This document shows positions 7,281 through 16,630 of a stretch of DNA of 64,000 bases, in pieces. The notes beneath the pieces are model-generated. The model was given only the letters and a program-made list of their open reading frames with translations. It was not told where the DNA came from and did not search any database. The first letter of the stretch is position 1. Each line of letters opens with the position of its first letter. The DNA comes from J038 sp036734085 (GTDB lineage Bacteria; Chloroflexota; Anaerolineae; Aggregatilineales; Phototrophicaceae), in contig DAIMZF010000005.1 in the NCBI GenBank assembly GCA_036734085.1, positions 1-64,000 of the forward strand. The letters run 5' to 3'. A program made the position numbers and the translations under genes.

Positions 7281-7931
7281 TTAACCCAGATAATCTAAAA
7301 TAAACGGGTTTGCCCGTCGCTCCCGTCCGATGGTTGTCTCTCTACCATGACCAGGTAACAAGTGAACATCATCCCCAAGCGGTAAAATCTTCTGTGTGAT
7401 GCTCTGCATCAATTGCTCATAATTTGAGCCGGGAAGGTCTGTCCGGCCTATACTCATCTCGAACACGCAATCCCCGACGAATAAAATATTCTCTGACCGC
7501 AGAAAATAAGCGATATGGTCGGGGGCATGGCCGGGTGTATAAATTGTCTCGAGTGCGATACTGCCTATTTGTATGGTCTCTGGTTCATCGGTTAACCATC
7601 GGTCAGGGGTGGCGGCTTCTGGGAAGTCACCAAGCCCAAAGCGCCGCCCTTGCTGGGGCAGGGAATCCAGCCATTGCTTTGATTGTTGATGTGTCCAGAA
7701 CGGTGCGCCCATAAGTTCCTTTGCCGCTTTACTCGCCAAAATATGGTCAAAGTGGGCGTGTGTGGCTAAGATCAATTTGACCTGCCAACCGGCATCCATC
7801 ATCATCTTATGCAGAAACGGTGCATCATCTACCGGGTCAATCAGAATGGCTTCTTGGGTCTGTGTGTCGGCGATGATATAAGCATTTGTCGCCGCAATAC
7901 CCAGTTCCGCATTGAGGATTTGAATGGTCAT
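7281..7931 (-). CDS. MBL-fold metallohydrolase (glyoxalase II-like)
   Basis: 216 residues. The metal-binding HxHxDH motif appears as THAHFDHI near residue 59, followed by GHAPDHIAY, GDCVFEMSIGRTDLPG and LLPGHGRETT, which order the second metal site as in hydroxyacylglutathione hydrolase-like and persulfide dioxygenase-like proteins. It is shorter than glyoxalase II proper, so a general thioester hydrolase is as likely. The start overlaps the murJ stop by 4 bp (7928-7931), suggesting cotranslation. Confidence 0.8.
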   Translation of the reverse strand: MTIQILNAELGIAATNAYIIADTQTQEAILIDPVDDAPFLHKMMMDAGWQVKLILATHAHFDHILASKAAKELMGAPFWTHQQSKQWLDSLPQQGRRFGLGDFPEAATPDRWLTDEPETIQIGSIALETIYTPGHAPDHIAYFLRSENILFVGDCVFEMSIGRTDLPGSNYEQLMQSITQKILPLGDDVHLLPGHGRETTIGRERRANPFILDYLG

Positions 7932-9664
7932 GCTAACACCTCTTTGAGTTGTGTTTTATCCCGCTTGAATACCATGTTGACGAGTGCGCGTAATTCATCC
8001 ATGCCCATCAACCAAGCGGCGATGAGGAACACCGCGCCGCCGATACTGGTCTCTAACACGACTTGTATCACCGTAAAAATAAACCCTCTGTCTGCACCGA
8101 TGACCACATTCCAGCCTGCATTGGTCAACACAATGGCTACCGCCATGATGAGACTGGCCGCCGTTGCCTGGATGACACTCCGTGCCAGCGTATCTTCGTT
8201 AATGCCGTGCCAGCGTCGCCTCAGGATCACCAGCAAAAAGCCGACTTCAAACATCACACCAAGCGAATTTGCCAGCGCCAAACCGCCGACAAAGCCTGTG
8301 TTCTGCACAAAATCCAGATTGGCTGGAATGTTAAAGTTACTGATGACCAGCATCCGCCGCATATCCGCGAAGCTTTCCGCCGCCATGACGTTACTCAGTA
8401 CAAATGAACCAACTAAGTTAATCGCCGCCCCGCCCAACGCCGCAAACAACGGCGTTAATGTGTCTTTATCTGCATAAAAACTACGTGCGACGACTTCCAG
8501 CGCACAATGTACGATGAGGCCAAGCGCGAAGAATTGCAATGTGCTATACACAAATGCGGAAGCGGATGCGTCGAATGCGCCACGTTCTAACAGGCTGATG
8601 AGTGGCCGCCCGACAAAAATCAGGCCAACGGCGGCGGGGATGCTCGTCACCATGATAAAGCGCAACGCACCGGACATATAATCGCGTTTGCCGTTTTCAT
8701 CGCCCATCTCACTGAAGGCCGCTAACGTCGGGAAGATAACCGTTCCCATTGCAGTGCCGATGAGCGTCTGCGGAATTTGCATCAAACGCCAGCCCCAATC
8801 GAGCGCGGAGACTGACCCCGTACCCAGACGGGATGCGATGTTATTCATAATCAAGAAGTTGATGCTAAATACGCCCAACCCTCCTACACGCGGTAACATC
8901 AAGCGGATGACGCGCCACATCTGCGGGTTACGCAGGCCGAGTTGCGGCTTCCACCGTGCCTTAAAGCGGATGAGTCCTGGTACTTGAATTAGCAGGTGCA
9001 AGGCCGCACCAAGCACCGCGCCGATGGCGATGCCGTGTACGCCCAACGGCCCCAACAGGAAAATAACACCGAATAAAATGCCGAAGTCAAACATGATAGG
9101 CGCGATGGCAGGCAGTAAAAAGTGATTGTGGCTCTGCAAAATGCCCATCACAATACCACTGACAGAGAAGATGAGCGTACTCAAAAGAAGAATACGCATC
9201 AGTTCAACAGTTTGTAGGGTAGTTGTCGCATCAAAGCCGGGCGCGACCACATTCTGCACCAGCCATGTGGCGCTGAAGAATGCGATGATGCTGGCGACAA
9301 ACGTCACCGTGAAGATGAAGTTAATCACATGACTGGCTAAAGTCCACGCACCCTCTTTATCTTCCCGTGCTAAGTGACTGCTGAAGATAGGGATGAAAGC
9401 ATGTGCCAGTGCGCCGCCTGCAATCAACGTGAAGATTAACTCCGGGATGCGGTTCGCCGTGACGAACGAGTCCCATTCTGTGCCGACGCCGAACGCGCTG
9501 GCGATGATGACCGTCTGCGCGAGGCTTAATACTTTGGAAAAGCCGAACGCAGTCATTACAATCAGCGTAGAACGGGCGATGTCCCGGTTGCGCTTACTGG
9601 TGATTGCCTGTGCGTCTGGCTGTACGTCCGGTATATTGGATACTGGCGGCGCTTGTTCTGTCAT
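7928..9664 (-). CDS. murJ: Lipid II flippase MurJ (MviN family)
   Basis: 578 residues with about 14 membrane helices, the size and pattern of the MATE-like MurJ/MviN family. An N-terminal tail of about 28 residues precedes the first helix (IARSTLIVMTAFGFSKVLSL). The segment SFVTANRIPELIFTLIAGGAL is the family's conserved helix 2 region. It moves lipid-linked peptidoglycan precursor across the membrane. With ftsW/rodA-like and PBP-like genes in the same window it points to some form of peptidoglycan pathway. Confidence 0.9.
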   Translation of the reverse strand: MTEQAPPVSNIPDVQPDAQAITSKRNRDIARSTLIVMTAFGFSKVLSLAQTVIIASAFGVGTEWDSFVTANRIPELIFTLIAGGALAHAFIPIFSSHLAREDKEGAWTLASHVINFIFTVTFVASIIAFFSATWLVQNVVAPGFDATTTLQTVELMRILLLSTLIFSVSGIVMGILQSHNHFLLPAIAPIMFDFGILFGVIFLLGPLGVHGIAIGAVLGAALHLLIQVPGLIRFKARWKPQLGLRNPQMWRVIRLMLPRVGGLGVFSINFLIMNNIASRLGTGSVSALDWGWRLMQIPQTLIGTAMGTVIFPTLAAFSEMGDENGKRDYMSGALRFIMVTSIPAAVGLIFVGRPLISLLERGAFDASASAFVYSTLQFFALGLIVHCALEVVARSFYADKDTLTPLFAALGGAAINLVGSFVLSNVMAAESFADMRRMLVISNFNIPANLDFVQNTGFVGGLALANSLGVMFEVGFLLVILRRRWHGINEDTLARSVIQATAASLIMAVAIVLTNAGWNVVIGADRGFIFTVIQVVLETSIGGAVFLIAAWLMGMDELRALVNMVFKRDKTQLKEVLA

Positions 9665-9690
9665 GGACGACTATTCCCCATTATGGTTAG

Positions 9691-11286
9691 TTAGCCTAGT
9701 GCGTTAAGGGCTTCGCGTGCGTCTGTATAAAAGCGGTTGTAGCTCAGTGCGCGGTTAAAGGCGGCGCGTGCGCCTGCGATGTCTCCGCGTGCGACCATCA
9801 CTTTACCCTGCCAGTAATAAGTTTCTTCTACATAACGCCCGCCCACGTTGGAAAGATTGGTCTGCACCAGTTGCATCACGTCATCGTATCGGCCAACCTG
9901 GTAGTAGGCTTCAAAAATACCGAACTGATACCAGTACATACGCCAGGGTATTTGTTGCAGGGCGGTGGCCTGGTCATAAGCACGGGCGGCTTCTTCGTAC
10001 ATGCCAACCTCTGTTAAAGATGTGCCGATGTTAAACCACGCGAAAGCATCGTTTCGGTTGCGACGTGCATCCGCTTGCGCGACGGTGGCGGCATATTCTG
10101 CGGAGGCTTCCAGCGTGTTACGTTCTGCCCCCATCAACCGCATAACCTGAGCTTCTTCTTCTGGACGATACAGCACGATAAACACACGGTTGAATTCCCG
10201 CCATCCGGCGTCCACTTCATCATAAGTTTCGGTAATCGGCTGACCATCGTTGTTTTGACCTAAAAAGCTATCCATGATAGAAAACTGACGGGTGTTATCA
10301 TTGTAGCCAATAATCGCTTGATAGTGGCCTAACCACTCGTACCCGGCAAACATATGGCTACGTTCAATCACCACCGGGAAGCCCGCCGAGACCAGTCGCC
10401 GCATCATGTCCAAATCGCCGCCATAACGCCATAGCGCCCCTAATTGGGATTCCTCAGTGACATAGCGCACCAGTTCATGAGGGCTTACGTTACGGTCTTC
10501 GCTGTTAGGGCGCAAACGCTCTCGTGCGTAGGTGCTGGAGCGTGTCCATCCATAGTAACTCATGGCAATCGTGATTGTCGCCGGGCCGCAATTGTTCCAG
10601 CCTTGGCTCTCCCATCGAAAACCAGTATTTAACGCAATGGCCGGCCATGTCTGCGGGGGCACGCTCGTCGCTTGCGAATCGGCGGCGGCGAAGGCGGCGG
10701 CCACGTCAATCGTCGGCGCGGCGGTGGGTTGCACAGGCGGTAGGGTAGGTGTTGCGGTGGGGGCTAGGGTTGGCGCGAATGTGGGTGTAGATGTTGGTGC
10801 TTGCGCGACTGCCTGCTGTTCTTGTGTGCCGCCCCCAGCGAAAGCTGGCACGCTCGCTTCATCTTCTTCGGTTGGTGGTGGCTCGTCTGTAGCCACATCT
10901 GTGACCACATCTGTAGCCGCTTCATCTTCGACCTCAATCGCTTCTTCGGATGTTTCGCTAAAGCCAAAATCACCGAAGAGCAGGTTTTCAACGGCGGTAT
11001 CATCCACTGGCGCTAGGCTCGTGGGCACTGTAGCATCTGGGGGTGGCGCAGGTGGTAAAAATGCTTGCATAAATGGCAATATATCAACCACACGTTGTTG
11101 TTGTGCCGGGCGGAGTGCCTCCCGGAAGGCTAAAACACTGCCGACTGTGCCCACAATCCCTAGTAAGAACAGGAATACGCACCCATAAAACAGAAGCTTG
11201 GGCGGCGCTTTTAGCCCACCGCTATCATTTGGGCGGTAGCTGGATGGTGTGGTTTGGTCGGTCTGGTTTGGGTTCGGATTTTGCAT
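9691..11286 (-). CDS. Membrane-anchored C39-like cysteine peptidase with TPR domain
   Basis: 531 residues from the ATG at 11286 (MQNPNPNQT); a TTG at 11307 is less likely because GGAGAAGG sits between them. Order: short cytoplasmic tail, one membrane helix (about 32-54), an acidic and Thr-Pro-rich linker to about residue 195, a papain-like C39 domain with catalytic Cys233 in NNCGPATI, His in LGHYQAI and Asp in SIMDSF, then TPR-like repeats to the C-terminus. The peptidase domain should be extracellular. Substrate unknown; no bacteriocin or ABC exporter is nearby. Confidence 0.75.
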   Translation of the reverse strand: MQNPNPNQTDQTTPSSYRPNDSGGLKAPPKLLFYGCVFLFLLGIVGTVGSVLAFREALRPAQQQRVVDILPFMQAFLPPAPPPDATVPTSLAPVDDTAVENLLFGDFGFSETSEEAIEVEDEAATDVVTDVATDEPPPTEEDEASVPAFAGGGTQEQQAVAQAPTSTPTFAPTLAPTATPTLPPVQPTAAPTIDVAAAFAAADSQATSVPPQTWPAIALNTGFRWESQGWNNCGPATITIAMSYYGWTRSSTYARERLRPNSEDRNVSPHELVRYVTEESQLGALWRYGGDLDMMRRLVSAGFPVVIERSHMFAGYEWLGHYQAIIGYNDNTRQFSIMDSFLGQNNDGQPITETYDEVDAGWREFNRVFIVLYRPEEEAQVMRLMGAERNTLEASAEYAATVAQADARRNRNDAFAWFNIGTSLTEVGMYEEAARAYDQATALQQIPWRMYWYQFGIFEAYYQVGRYDDVMQLVQTNLSNVGGRYVEETYYWQGKVMVARGDIAGARAAFNRALSYNRFYTDAREALNALG

Positions 11287-11493
11287 CTCTATTTTACCTT
11301 CTCCCAACTAATCGACGGTAAGTATAACCCACATGCTGACGTTGTTTTACGGTGAAATGATGTTTTCCCCCCACGTTTACCCCACGCCCTCATTAATATC
11401 TGCTGATAAATGCGGCAAAATAGGATGTATATTGCGCTTTGCTTGCATGATAAAATCGCGGTCGTTGACTAAACTATTGAGGTGTGGCCGTTT

Positions 11494-12594
11494 ATGCGTA
11501 AATACCGTAAGCAATTATTTACTGGTGCGATCATCGTGCTTGCGATGTACATTTTAACGTTGGTCATCTTCGATACAAGCGGCCAGTTCCAATCGAATGA
11601 CGGCGTACTGGATGCCCTCCGCGCTTTCCCGCTATGGCTCGTTCCGGTATTATGCCTCACACAGATAGGCGCTGGGTTCTTCCGCTTTTTGGAGTGGCAC
11701 TACTATCTCGGTGTTATTGATGCTCGGCACAAAATCAGCCTGATGGATAGCATCATTATCTTTGCTGTGTCGTTTACGATGGTGGTCAGTCCCGGCAAAA
11801 TCGCGGAGATTTTAAAATCTGTTCTGCTCAAGATGAAAACCGGCGTTACGATTGCCCGTAGTGCGCCTATTGTGCTGGCAGAGCGCGTGGTGGACGGGTT
11901 AGCCGTTGTTGTTACGCTGACAATTGTGCTGATTATCGCGCCCCAAACACTGGATTTAGGCGACTACGACGGCATCAGCAGGGGCATACTGTACACGTCT
12001 TCCGCGTTACTATTGGGTGGCCTCGTCGCTGTACAGATTAAACCGTTGGCGTATTTTATGCTGAATCAGGTTATAGCACGTCTGCCATTGGTTAAACGCT
12101 TGCACCAGCCCCTCACAGAATTTTACGAGAGTAGCCGCGAGATATTCCTGCTAAAACACGTCATCCCGACGACGATCATGGGCATGGGTGTTTATGGGTG
12201 TAGTACCATCGGCTTTGCCTTGATTATGTCCGGTTTTGGTCTGGAGATGTCCGGCACGCTATTCTTAAAAATTGCGTTTATCGTCGGTGTGGCCTCGGCA
12301 GTCGGTGCGTTGAGCTTCGTCCCTAATGGGGCAGGCGTCACAGAAATTACCAATTTTGCTATGTTGCAGGCACTCGTCGCACCCTATCACCCGGAACTAA
12401 CGCCCGGTATCGCGGCGGCGGCGGCCTTGCTACAGGGTTTCTTCCACAAGTGGTTTCGTGTGGTGGTGGGGGCGGGCTTCGCGGTAGTTTATCGCAAACG
12501 CCTGTTTACATCGGAGCTTGAAGCGGAAATTACCGAGATGCAAACTGAACGCCAACCGTCACAAACGCAACCATCCAGCGTAACGATCTCATAA
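11494..12594 (+). CDS. Lysylphosphatidylglycerol synthase-like / UPF0104 membrane protein
   Basis: 366 residues with about eight membrane helices, in the family of the transmembrane domain of MprF (flippase-like, UPF0104). VVSPGKIAEILKS near residue 97 and ERVVDGLAVV near residue 131 are characteristic. There is no soluble aminoacyl-transferase domain, so it resembles a stand-alone lipid or glycolipid flippase. I choose ATG 11494 because the TTGAGGT Shine-Dalgarno overlaps an alternative GTG at 11482. Confidence 0.8.
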   Translation: MRKYRKQLFTGAIIVLAMYILTLVIFDTSGQFQSNDGVLDALRAFPLWLVPVLCLTQIGAGFFRFLEWHYYLGVIDARHKISLMDSIIIFAVSFTMVVSPGKIAEILKSVLLKMKTGVTIARSAPIVLAERVVDGLAVVVTLTIVLIIAPQTLDLGDYDGISRGILYTSSALLLGGLVAVQIKPLAYFMLNQVIARLPLVKRLHQPLTEFYESSREIFLLKHVIPTTIMGMGVYGCSTIGFALIMSGFGLEMSGTLFLKIAFIVGVASAVGALSFVPNGAGVTEITNFAMLQALVAPYHPELTPGIAAAAALLQGFFHKWFRVVVGAGFAVVYRKRLFTSELEAEITEMQTERQPSQTQPSSVTIS

Positions 12595-12655
12595 GTCAGG
12601 TTGTGATGTGATTGCGCTAGCCCTTGTAAAATTCAATGTTGAGAGAGGATAGACG

Positions 12656-13525
12656 ATGCAGGAACAAGTGAAAATCGCCGTCATCGGCGGCAGTGGGCTA
12701 TACAACATGCCCGACATTCAGGATAAGACCAGCATTGCCGTTGATACCCCGTTCGGCGACCCCTCCGGTGAGGTCATGCTGGGTACACTCAACGGTAAGC
12801 GTGTGGCTTTTCTCGCACGGCATGGTGCAGGCCACACGTATAGCCCGTCTACCGTGCCATATCGTGCGAACATCTATGCGCTAAAGTCGCTCGGCGTGCG
12901 CTTTATTATCTCGGTGAGCGCGTGCGGGTCTTTGCGGGAAGATTACGCACCCGGCCATATCGTCATCCCCGACCAGCTTTACGACAACACAAAATCAGAG
13001 CGTGGAGGCCGCACCTTCTTTGAAACGGGTCTTGTCGCCCATGTAGGTGTTGCGGATCCGTTCTGCCCACAGTTGAGCAACATCTTGTATCAGTCCGTAC
13101 AGACGGCAGGCGGCACAGTCCATCAGGGCGGAACGTTTATCACCATTGAAGGCCCGCGCTTTAGCACCAAAGGTGAGAGTAATATCTTCCGTACATGGGG
13201 ATGTAGCATCATCGGCATGACGACCTCGCCGGAGGCATACCTTGCCCGCGAAGCGGAAATCGCTTACGGCGTTATCGCGCATGTTACGGATTATGATGTA
13301 TGGCACAACACAGAAGAACCTGTTACGGTGGATATGGTGATGCAAACTGTGGTACACAACATCGGGGTTGTTCAGCAAGCGGTAGCACAGGCTGTTGCTT
13401 CGATTGATGTAGATGCTGAGTACGAAAGCCACAATGCGCTCTCTGCCGCCATCACAACCGGGCGTAGCCATATCTCCGATGAGATGCGCCAACGCCTGAA
13501 TATCATCGTCGGCAGGTATCTGTAA
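12656..13525 (+). CDS. mtnP: S-methyl-5'-thioadenosine phosphorylase
   Basis: Splits methylthioadenosine to adenine and methylthioribose-1-phosphate in methionine salvage. 289 residues, normal length. Phosphate and base site motifs seen: IGGSGLY at the N-terminus, ARHGAGHTYSPS, IEGPRFSTK and the methionine-bearing segment GMTTSPEAYLARE. GAGAGGAT precedes the ATG. The ftsW/rodA-like gene follows after 5 bp. No other salvage genes are adjacent. Confidence 0.93.
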   Translation: MQEQVKIAVIGGSGLYNMPDIQDKTSIAVDTPFGDPSGEVMLGTLNGKRVAFLARHGAGHTYSPSTVPYRANIYALKSLGVRFIISVSACGSLREDYAPGHIVIPDQLYDNTKSERGGRTFFETGLVAHVGVADPFCPQLSNILYQSVQTAGGTVHQGGTFITIEGPRFSTKGESNIFRTWGCSIIGMTTSPEAYLAREAEIAYGVIAHVTDYDVWHNTEEPVTVDMVMQTVVHNIGVVQQAVAQAVASIDVDAEYESHNALSAAITTGRSHISDEMRQRLNIIVGRYL

Positions 13526-13530
13526 ACGCT

Positions 13531-14853
13531 ATGAATCCGGCATCCGACCGCTACGACTACGACGAAACGCCGTCCGCATGGCGCACAGAGCGTTACATTT
13601 TGATGTTGACTGCGCTTTTCCTCGCTGTCAACTTTGTTGCGCTTGGTATTTTGCGCCCGGATAGCATCCCGTCGAATGTTTTTGCATTTGCGGTATGGGT
13701 GATAGGTGCGACCACAGGACACTTTGCGCTCAATCGCCTTTTGCCTCAACGTGATGGCCTGCTGTTTCCTTGTGTGATGTTACTCAGTGGTTGGGGCTTG
13801 GTGGTCATTGACCGACTCGCACCTCGCTTTGCTGACCGTCAAACGCTATGGCTCATCGTCGGGCTGGCCGCGATGATACTGGTGATTGCTTTGCCGAACC
13901 TGCTCCGTTGGTTACGTATCTACCGTTACTTGTGGCTGTTGTTGGGCTTAGGCTTGCTGGTGAGTACTATTTTGTTGGGCAGTAACCCTAGCGGTCAGGC
14001 CAACGCCCCCCAGCTATGGCTCGGCTTTGGGGATGTTTACTTCCAGCCATCGGAGGCGCTAAAGGTTGTACTGGTAGCCTTTTTAGCCAGCTATCTTGCG
14101 GAGCAATACCCCGCACTCCGGGCGGAGGGGTTAATCACTGGCAATCGCCAGTCATTCTCGCCACGTGTTATTGGGCCAATCCTGCTGATGTGGGGGTTGT
14201 CCGTACTGATGCTGGTGTGGCAACGGGATTTAGGCACGGCGATTCTGTTTTTTGCCGTATTTATTATCCTCATTTACACTGCAAGCGGATATTCGCTGGT
14301 TTTGGTGAGTGGGGCTGTATTGATTGTGATTGCGGCTGTCGTAGGGTATCGCTTATTTGATGTTGTGCAACTCCGCATTGATATTTGGCTGAATCCTTGG
14401 CCGGAATCTGACGGACGTGCCTATCAAATCGTGCAGAGTCTACAAGCATTTGCGGCAGGCGGGGTCTTTGGCACAGGTGTGGCGCAGGGCTACCCGAATT
14501 ATATCCCCGTTGTGCATTCAGACTTTGTGTATGCCGCCGTCGCAGAGGAATGGGGTCTGATTGGGGTCATCAGCATTGTCAGCGTTTTTACGGTGATTGT
14601 CACGCGCGGTCTGCAAATCGGGCTGATTAACCAACACAGGCCGTTTCAGGCATTGTTGGCGGTTGGGTTGTGCGTGGTGATTGGCGTGCAGAGTGTGTTA
14701 ATTATGGGTGGCGTAACGCGGCTTCTGCCCCTCACAGGTGTTACATTGCCCTTCATCAGCTATGGGGGGAGTTCCATGCTGATGAGCTTCATCATGGTGG
14801 GGTTGCTATTGCGTCTTTCTGCAACCCATCCCGACGAAATTCTAGGGGTATGA
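13531..14853 (+). CDS. FtsW/RodA/SpoVE-family cell wall polymerase
   Basis: 440 residues with about ten membrane helices. SEDS family motifs are visible: QPSEALKVVLV near residue 172, WQRDLGTAILF near residue 232, and the C-terminal TLPFISYGGSSMLMSF. SEDS proteins polymerise glycan strands with a partner class B PBP. The only PBP-like gene in this window (59572-60972) has altered catalytic motifs, so its partner is probably elsewhere. FtsW and RodA cannot be told apart here. Confidence 0.85.
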   Translation: MNPASDRYDYDETPSAWRTERYILMLTALFLAVNFVALGILRPDSIPSNVFAFAVWVIGATTGHFALNRLLPQRDGLLFPCVMLLSGWGLVVIDRLAPRFADRQTLWLIVGLAAMILVIALPNLLRWLRIYRYLWLLLGLGLLVSTILLGSNPSGQANAPQLWLGFGDVYFQPSEALKVVLVAFLASYLAEQYPALRAEGLITGNRQSFSPRVIGPILLMWGLSVLMLVWQRDLGTAILFFAVFIILIYTASGYSLVLVSGAVLIVIAAVVGYRLFDVVQLRIDIWLNPWPESDGRAYQIVQSLQAFAAGGVFGTGVAQGYPNYIPVVHSDFVYAAVAEEWGLIGVISIVSVFTVIVTRGLQIGLINQHRPFQALLAVGLCVVIGVQSVLIMGGVTRLLPLTGVTLPFISYGGSSMLMSFIMVGLLLRLSATHPDEILGV

Positions 14854-14873
14854 CAGAGATTTCGCCATACCCC
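14845..14873. terminator. Possible bidirectional terminator between convergent genes
   Basis: Inverted repeat GGGGTATG (14845-14852) and CATACCCC (14866-14873) around a 13-nt loop; it includes the stop of the FtsW-like gene. There is no clear T-run, so strength is doubtful. Confidence 0.3.
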
Positions 14874-14907
14874 AAAATTGTGCTTTAGCTTTATTTAAAG
14901 GAACAAA

Positions 14908-15543
14908 CTAACGACCACGTCCGCGTCTTGGCAGAATCTCACCATTCAGCCAGGCTGTTAGGCGCTCCATCATGTTTGTTAGCCGCAACTCGGCTTGCTC
15001 CGGCGTGATAATCCCCGTCGCAACCAGTTCATCAAGTCGCGCTTGTGCATTGTCCGTTACTTCTGCCAGGAATGTTTCGGCGTCCACGCCAGCATCTTCA
15101 AGCACTTCTAACAGGCTTTCCCCTGCCATTACACGCTCGTTGATTTCTAACATAGTTAATCCGGTCAATGCTTCCACGCTTTCGCGCAACTGCCCATCAC
15201 CGAAGAAGCCTGGTCGAGTAAGCGTGAATTCACGTGTGAGCAATTCACTCAGGCGTGCTTCCCACAATCCAAACATCTGCGCAGTGATTGCCTCTATATC
15301 TCCGCCATTCGCCACAATGATGTCTTCCAGTGTTTGACCCTGCGCCCACTGTTGCCGGATTTCTTGCTGTGTCAAGCCGGTGGCTTCCTCAATCAGGGTG
15401 ATAAGTCCTTCGCGGTCATCCATCCGGTCACGGAATGGACGCCGATTGCCGTCGTCGTCCCCGCGCCCCTGTGCGGATGCAACCCCTGTTACCATCAGGA
15501 GCATCAGGCCGAAGACCAGTAAAAAGAGTGTATTGCGTTTCAT
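14908..15543 (-). CDS. Exported helical repeat protein (DUF2680-like)
   Basis: About 211 residues from the ATG at 15543, which has AAAGGGG upstream. A signal peptide (MKRNTLFLLVFGLMLL, cleavage near ASA-QG) is followed by charged helices. The units LTQQEIRQQ...GQTLEDII and LTMLEINER...GESLLEVL repeat a pattern, and ITPEQAELRL follows near the end. Similar repeats occur in small exported proteins of Firmicutes and Chloroflexota. No function known to me. Confidence 0.6.
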   Translation of the reverse strand: MKRNTLFLLVFGLMLLMVTGVASAQGRGDDDGNRRPFRDRMDDREGLITLIEEATGLTQQEIRQQWAQGQTLEDIIVANGGDIEAITAQMFGLWEARLSELLTREFTLTRPGFFGDGQLRESVEALTGLTMLEINERVMAGESLLEVLEDAGVDAETFLAEVTDNAQARLDELVATGIITPEQAELRLTNMMERLTAWLNGEILPRRGRGR

Positions 15544-15660
15544 GGTTTGTACCCCTTTCAATGTGAAGTGTTGTTGCCCTTATCTTGTCACCAAGTTGTA
15601 ACCAAACCTCACGCTATTTGTGACGCACTGGTAAAATCATCTCCTATTGTGTAAATTTCC

Positions 15661-15666
15661 TATAAT
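15661..15666 (+). promoter_or_regulatory. -10 box of the exopolysaccharide cluster promoter
   Basis: TATAAT at 15661-15666, 31 bp before the ATG at 15698, with AAGGGAG as ribosome binding site between them. The -35 region is poor. Confidence 0.4.
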
Positions 15667-15697
15667 GCCAGGCCATACACAAGGGAGAACACCCACT

Positions 15698-16627
15698 ATG
15701 ATCGACCTGTCCATTATTATCGTCAGTTGGAATGTGCGCGACCTCCTGCGCGATTGTCTGCGTAGTATCCAGCAGAATGTGGGTGACTTAAGCTATGAAG
15801 TCATCGTGGTGGATTCCGCAAGTGCGGACGACACACCCGCCATGATACAAGCGCAATTCCCGGATGTAGTGGTGTTAGCCCAAACCGAGAACGTCGGCTT
15901 CACACGCGGAAATAACATCGGCCTACAGGCGGCACAGGGGCGCCACCTTTTTCTCCTCAATCCGGATACCGTCATCTTAGATAACACGCTTCAGCAGATG
16001 GTCACTTATCTGGATGAACACCCGACGGTTGGCATTGTTGGCCCGCACACCCTCAACACGGATGGCACACATCAATCAACCCGGCGGCGCTTCCCGACAG
16101 TGGTCTTAGCCTTTTTTGAGAGTACATGGTTACAACCCTTTGCGCCCAAGCGTCTGCTGGATCACTTTTATGCGCGTGATATTGCGGATTCGGCAGTTGC
16201 CCCTGTGGATTGGGTGCAAGGCTCCGCAATGATGGCGCGGCGTGAGGTCTATCAACAAATTGGCGGCTTGGATACAGGCTTTGTGATGTTCTCCGAAGAG
16301 GTGGATTGGTGCAAACGCGCACAATCAGCCGGGTGGGGTACAGTCTATCTCGGCACAGCGCGGATTATTCATCATGGGGGCAAAAGTACGGAGCAAGTGG
16401 CCGCCCGTAAACACATCCACTTCCAGCAGAGCAAGCTCCGTTATTTTCGCAAACATCACGGCATGTTGGCGGCGGGCACTCTGCGCGTCTTCCTGCTGGC
16501 GAATTATGTCTGGCAAATTCTGCTGGAAGGCACTAAAGCCCTTGTGGGCTACAAGCGCCCACTCCGCCAGGAACGCATCCGCGCTTATTGGCAGGTTTTA
16601 CGCTCCGGGCTGAAAGTGACCCGATAA
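15698..16627 (+). CDS. Glycosyltransferase family 2
   Basis: 310 residues from the ATG at 15698 (MIDLSIIIVSWN), supported by AAGGGAG upstream; longer starts would read through the promoter. A GT-A domain begins SIIIVSWN, with VVDSASADDT, the DxD-like LNPDTV near residue 90, and WVQGSAMMARR, of the rhamnosyl/WcaA-type GT2 group. A C-terminal amphipathic helix may touch the membrane. First gene of a plus-strand polysaccharide cluster reaching to 21768. Confidence 0.85.
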   Translation: MIDLSIIIVSWNVRDLLRDCLRSIQQNVGDLSYEVIVVDSASADDTPAMIQAQFPDVVVLAQTENVGFTRGNNIGLQAAQGRHLFLLNPDTVILDNTLQQMVTYLDEHPTVGIVGPHTLNTDGTHQSTRRRFPTVVLAFFESTWLQPFAPKRLLDHFYARDIADSAVAPVDWVQGSAMMARREVYQQIGGLDTGFVMFSEEVDWCKRAQSAGWGTVYLGTARIIHHGGKSTEQVAARKHIHFQQSKLRYFRKHHGMLAAGTLRVFLLANYVWQILLEGTKALVGYKRPLRQERIRAYWQVLRSGLKVTR

Positions 16628-16630
16628 ACT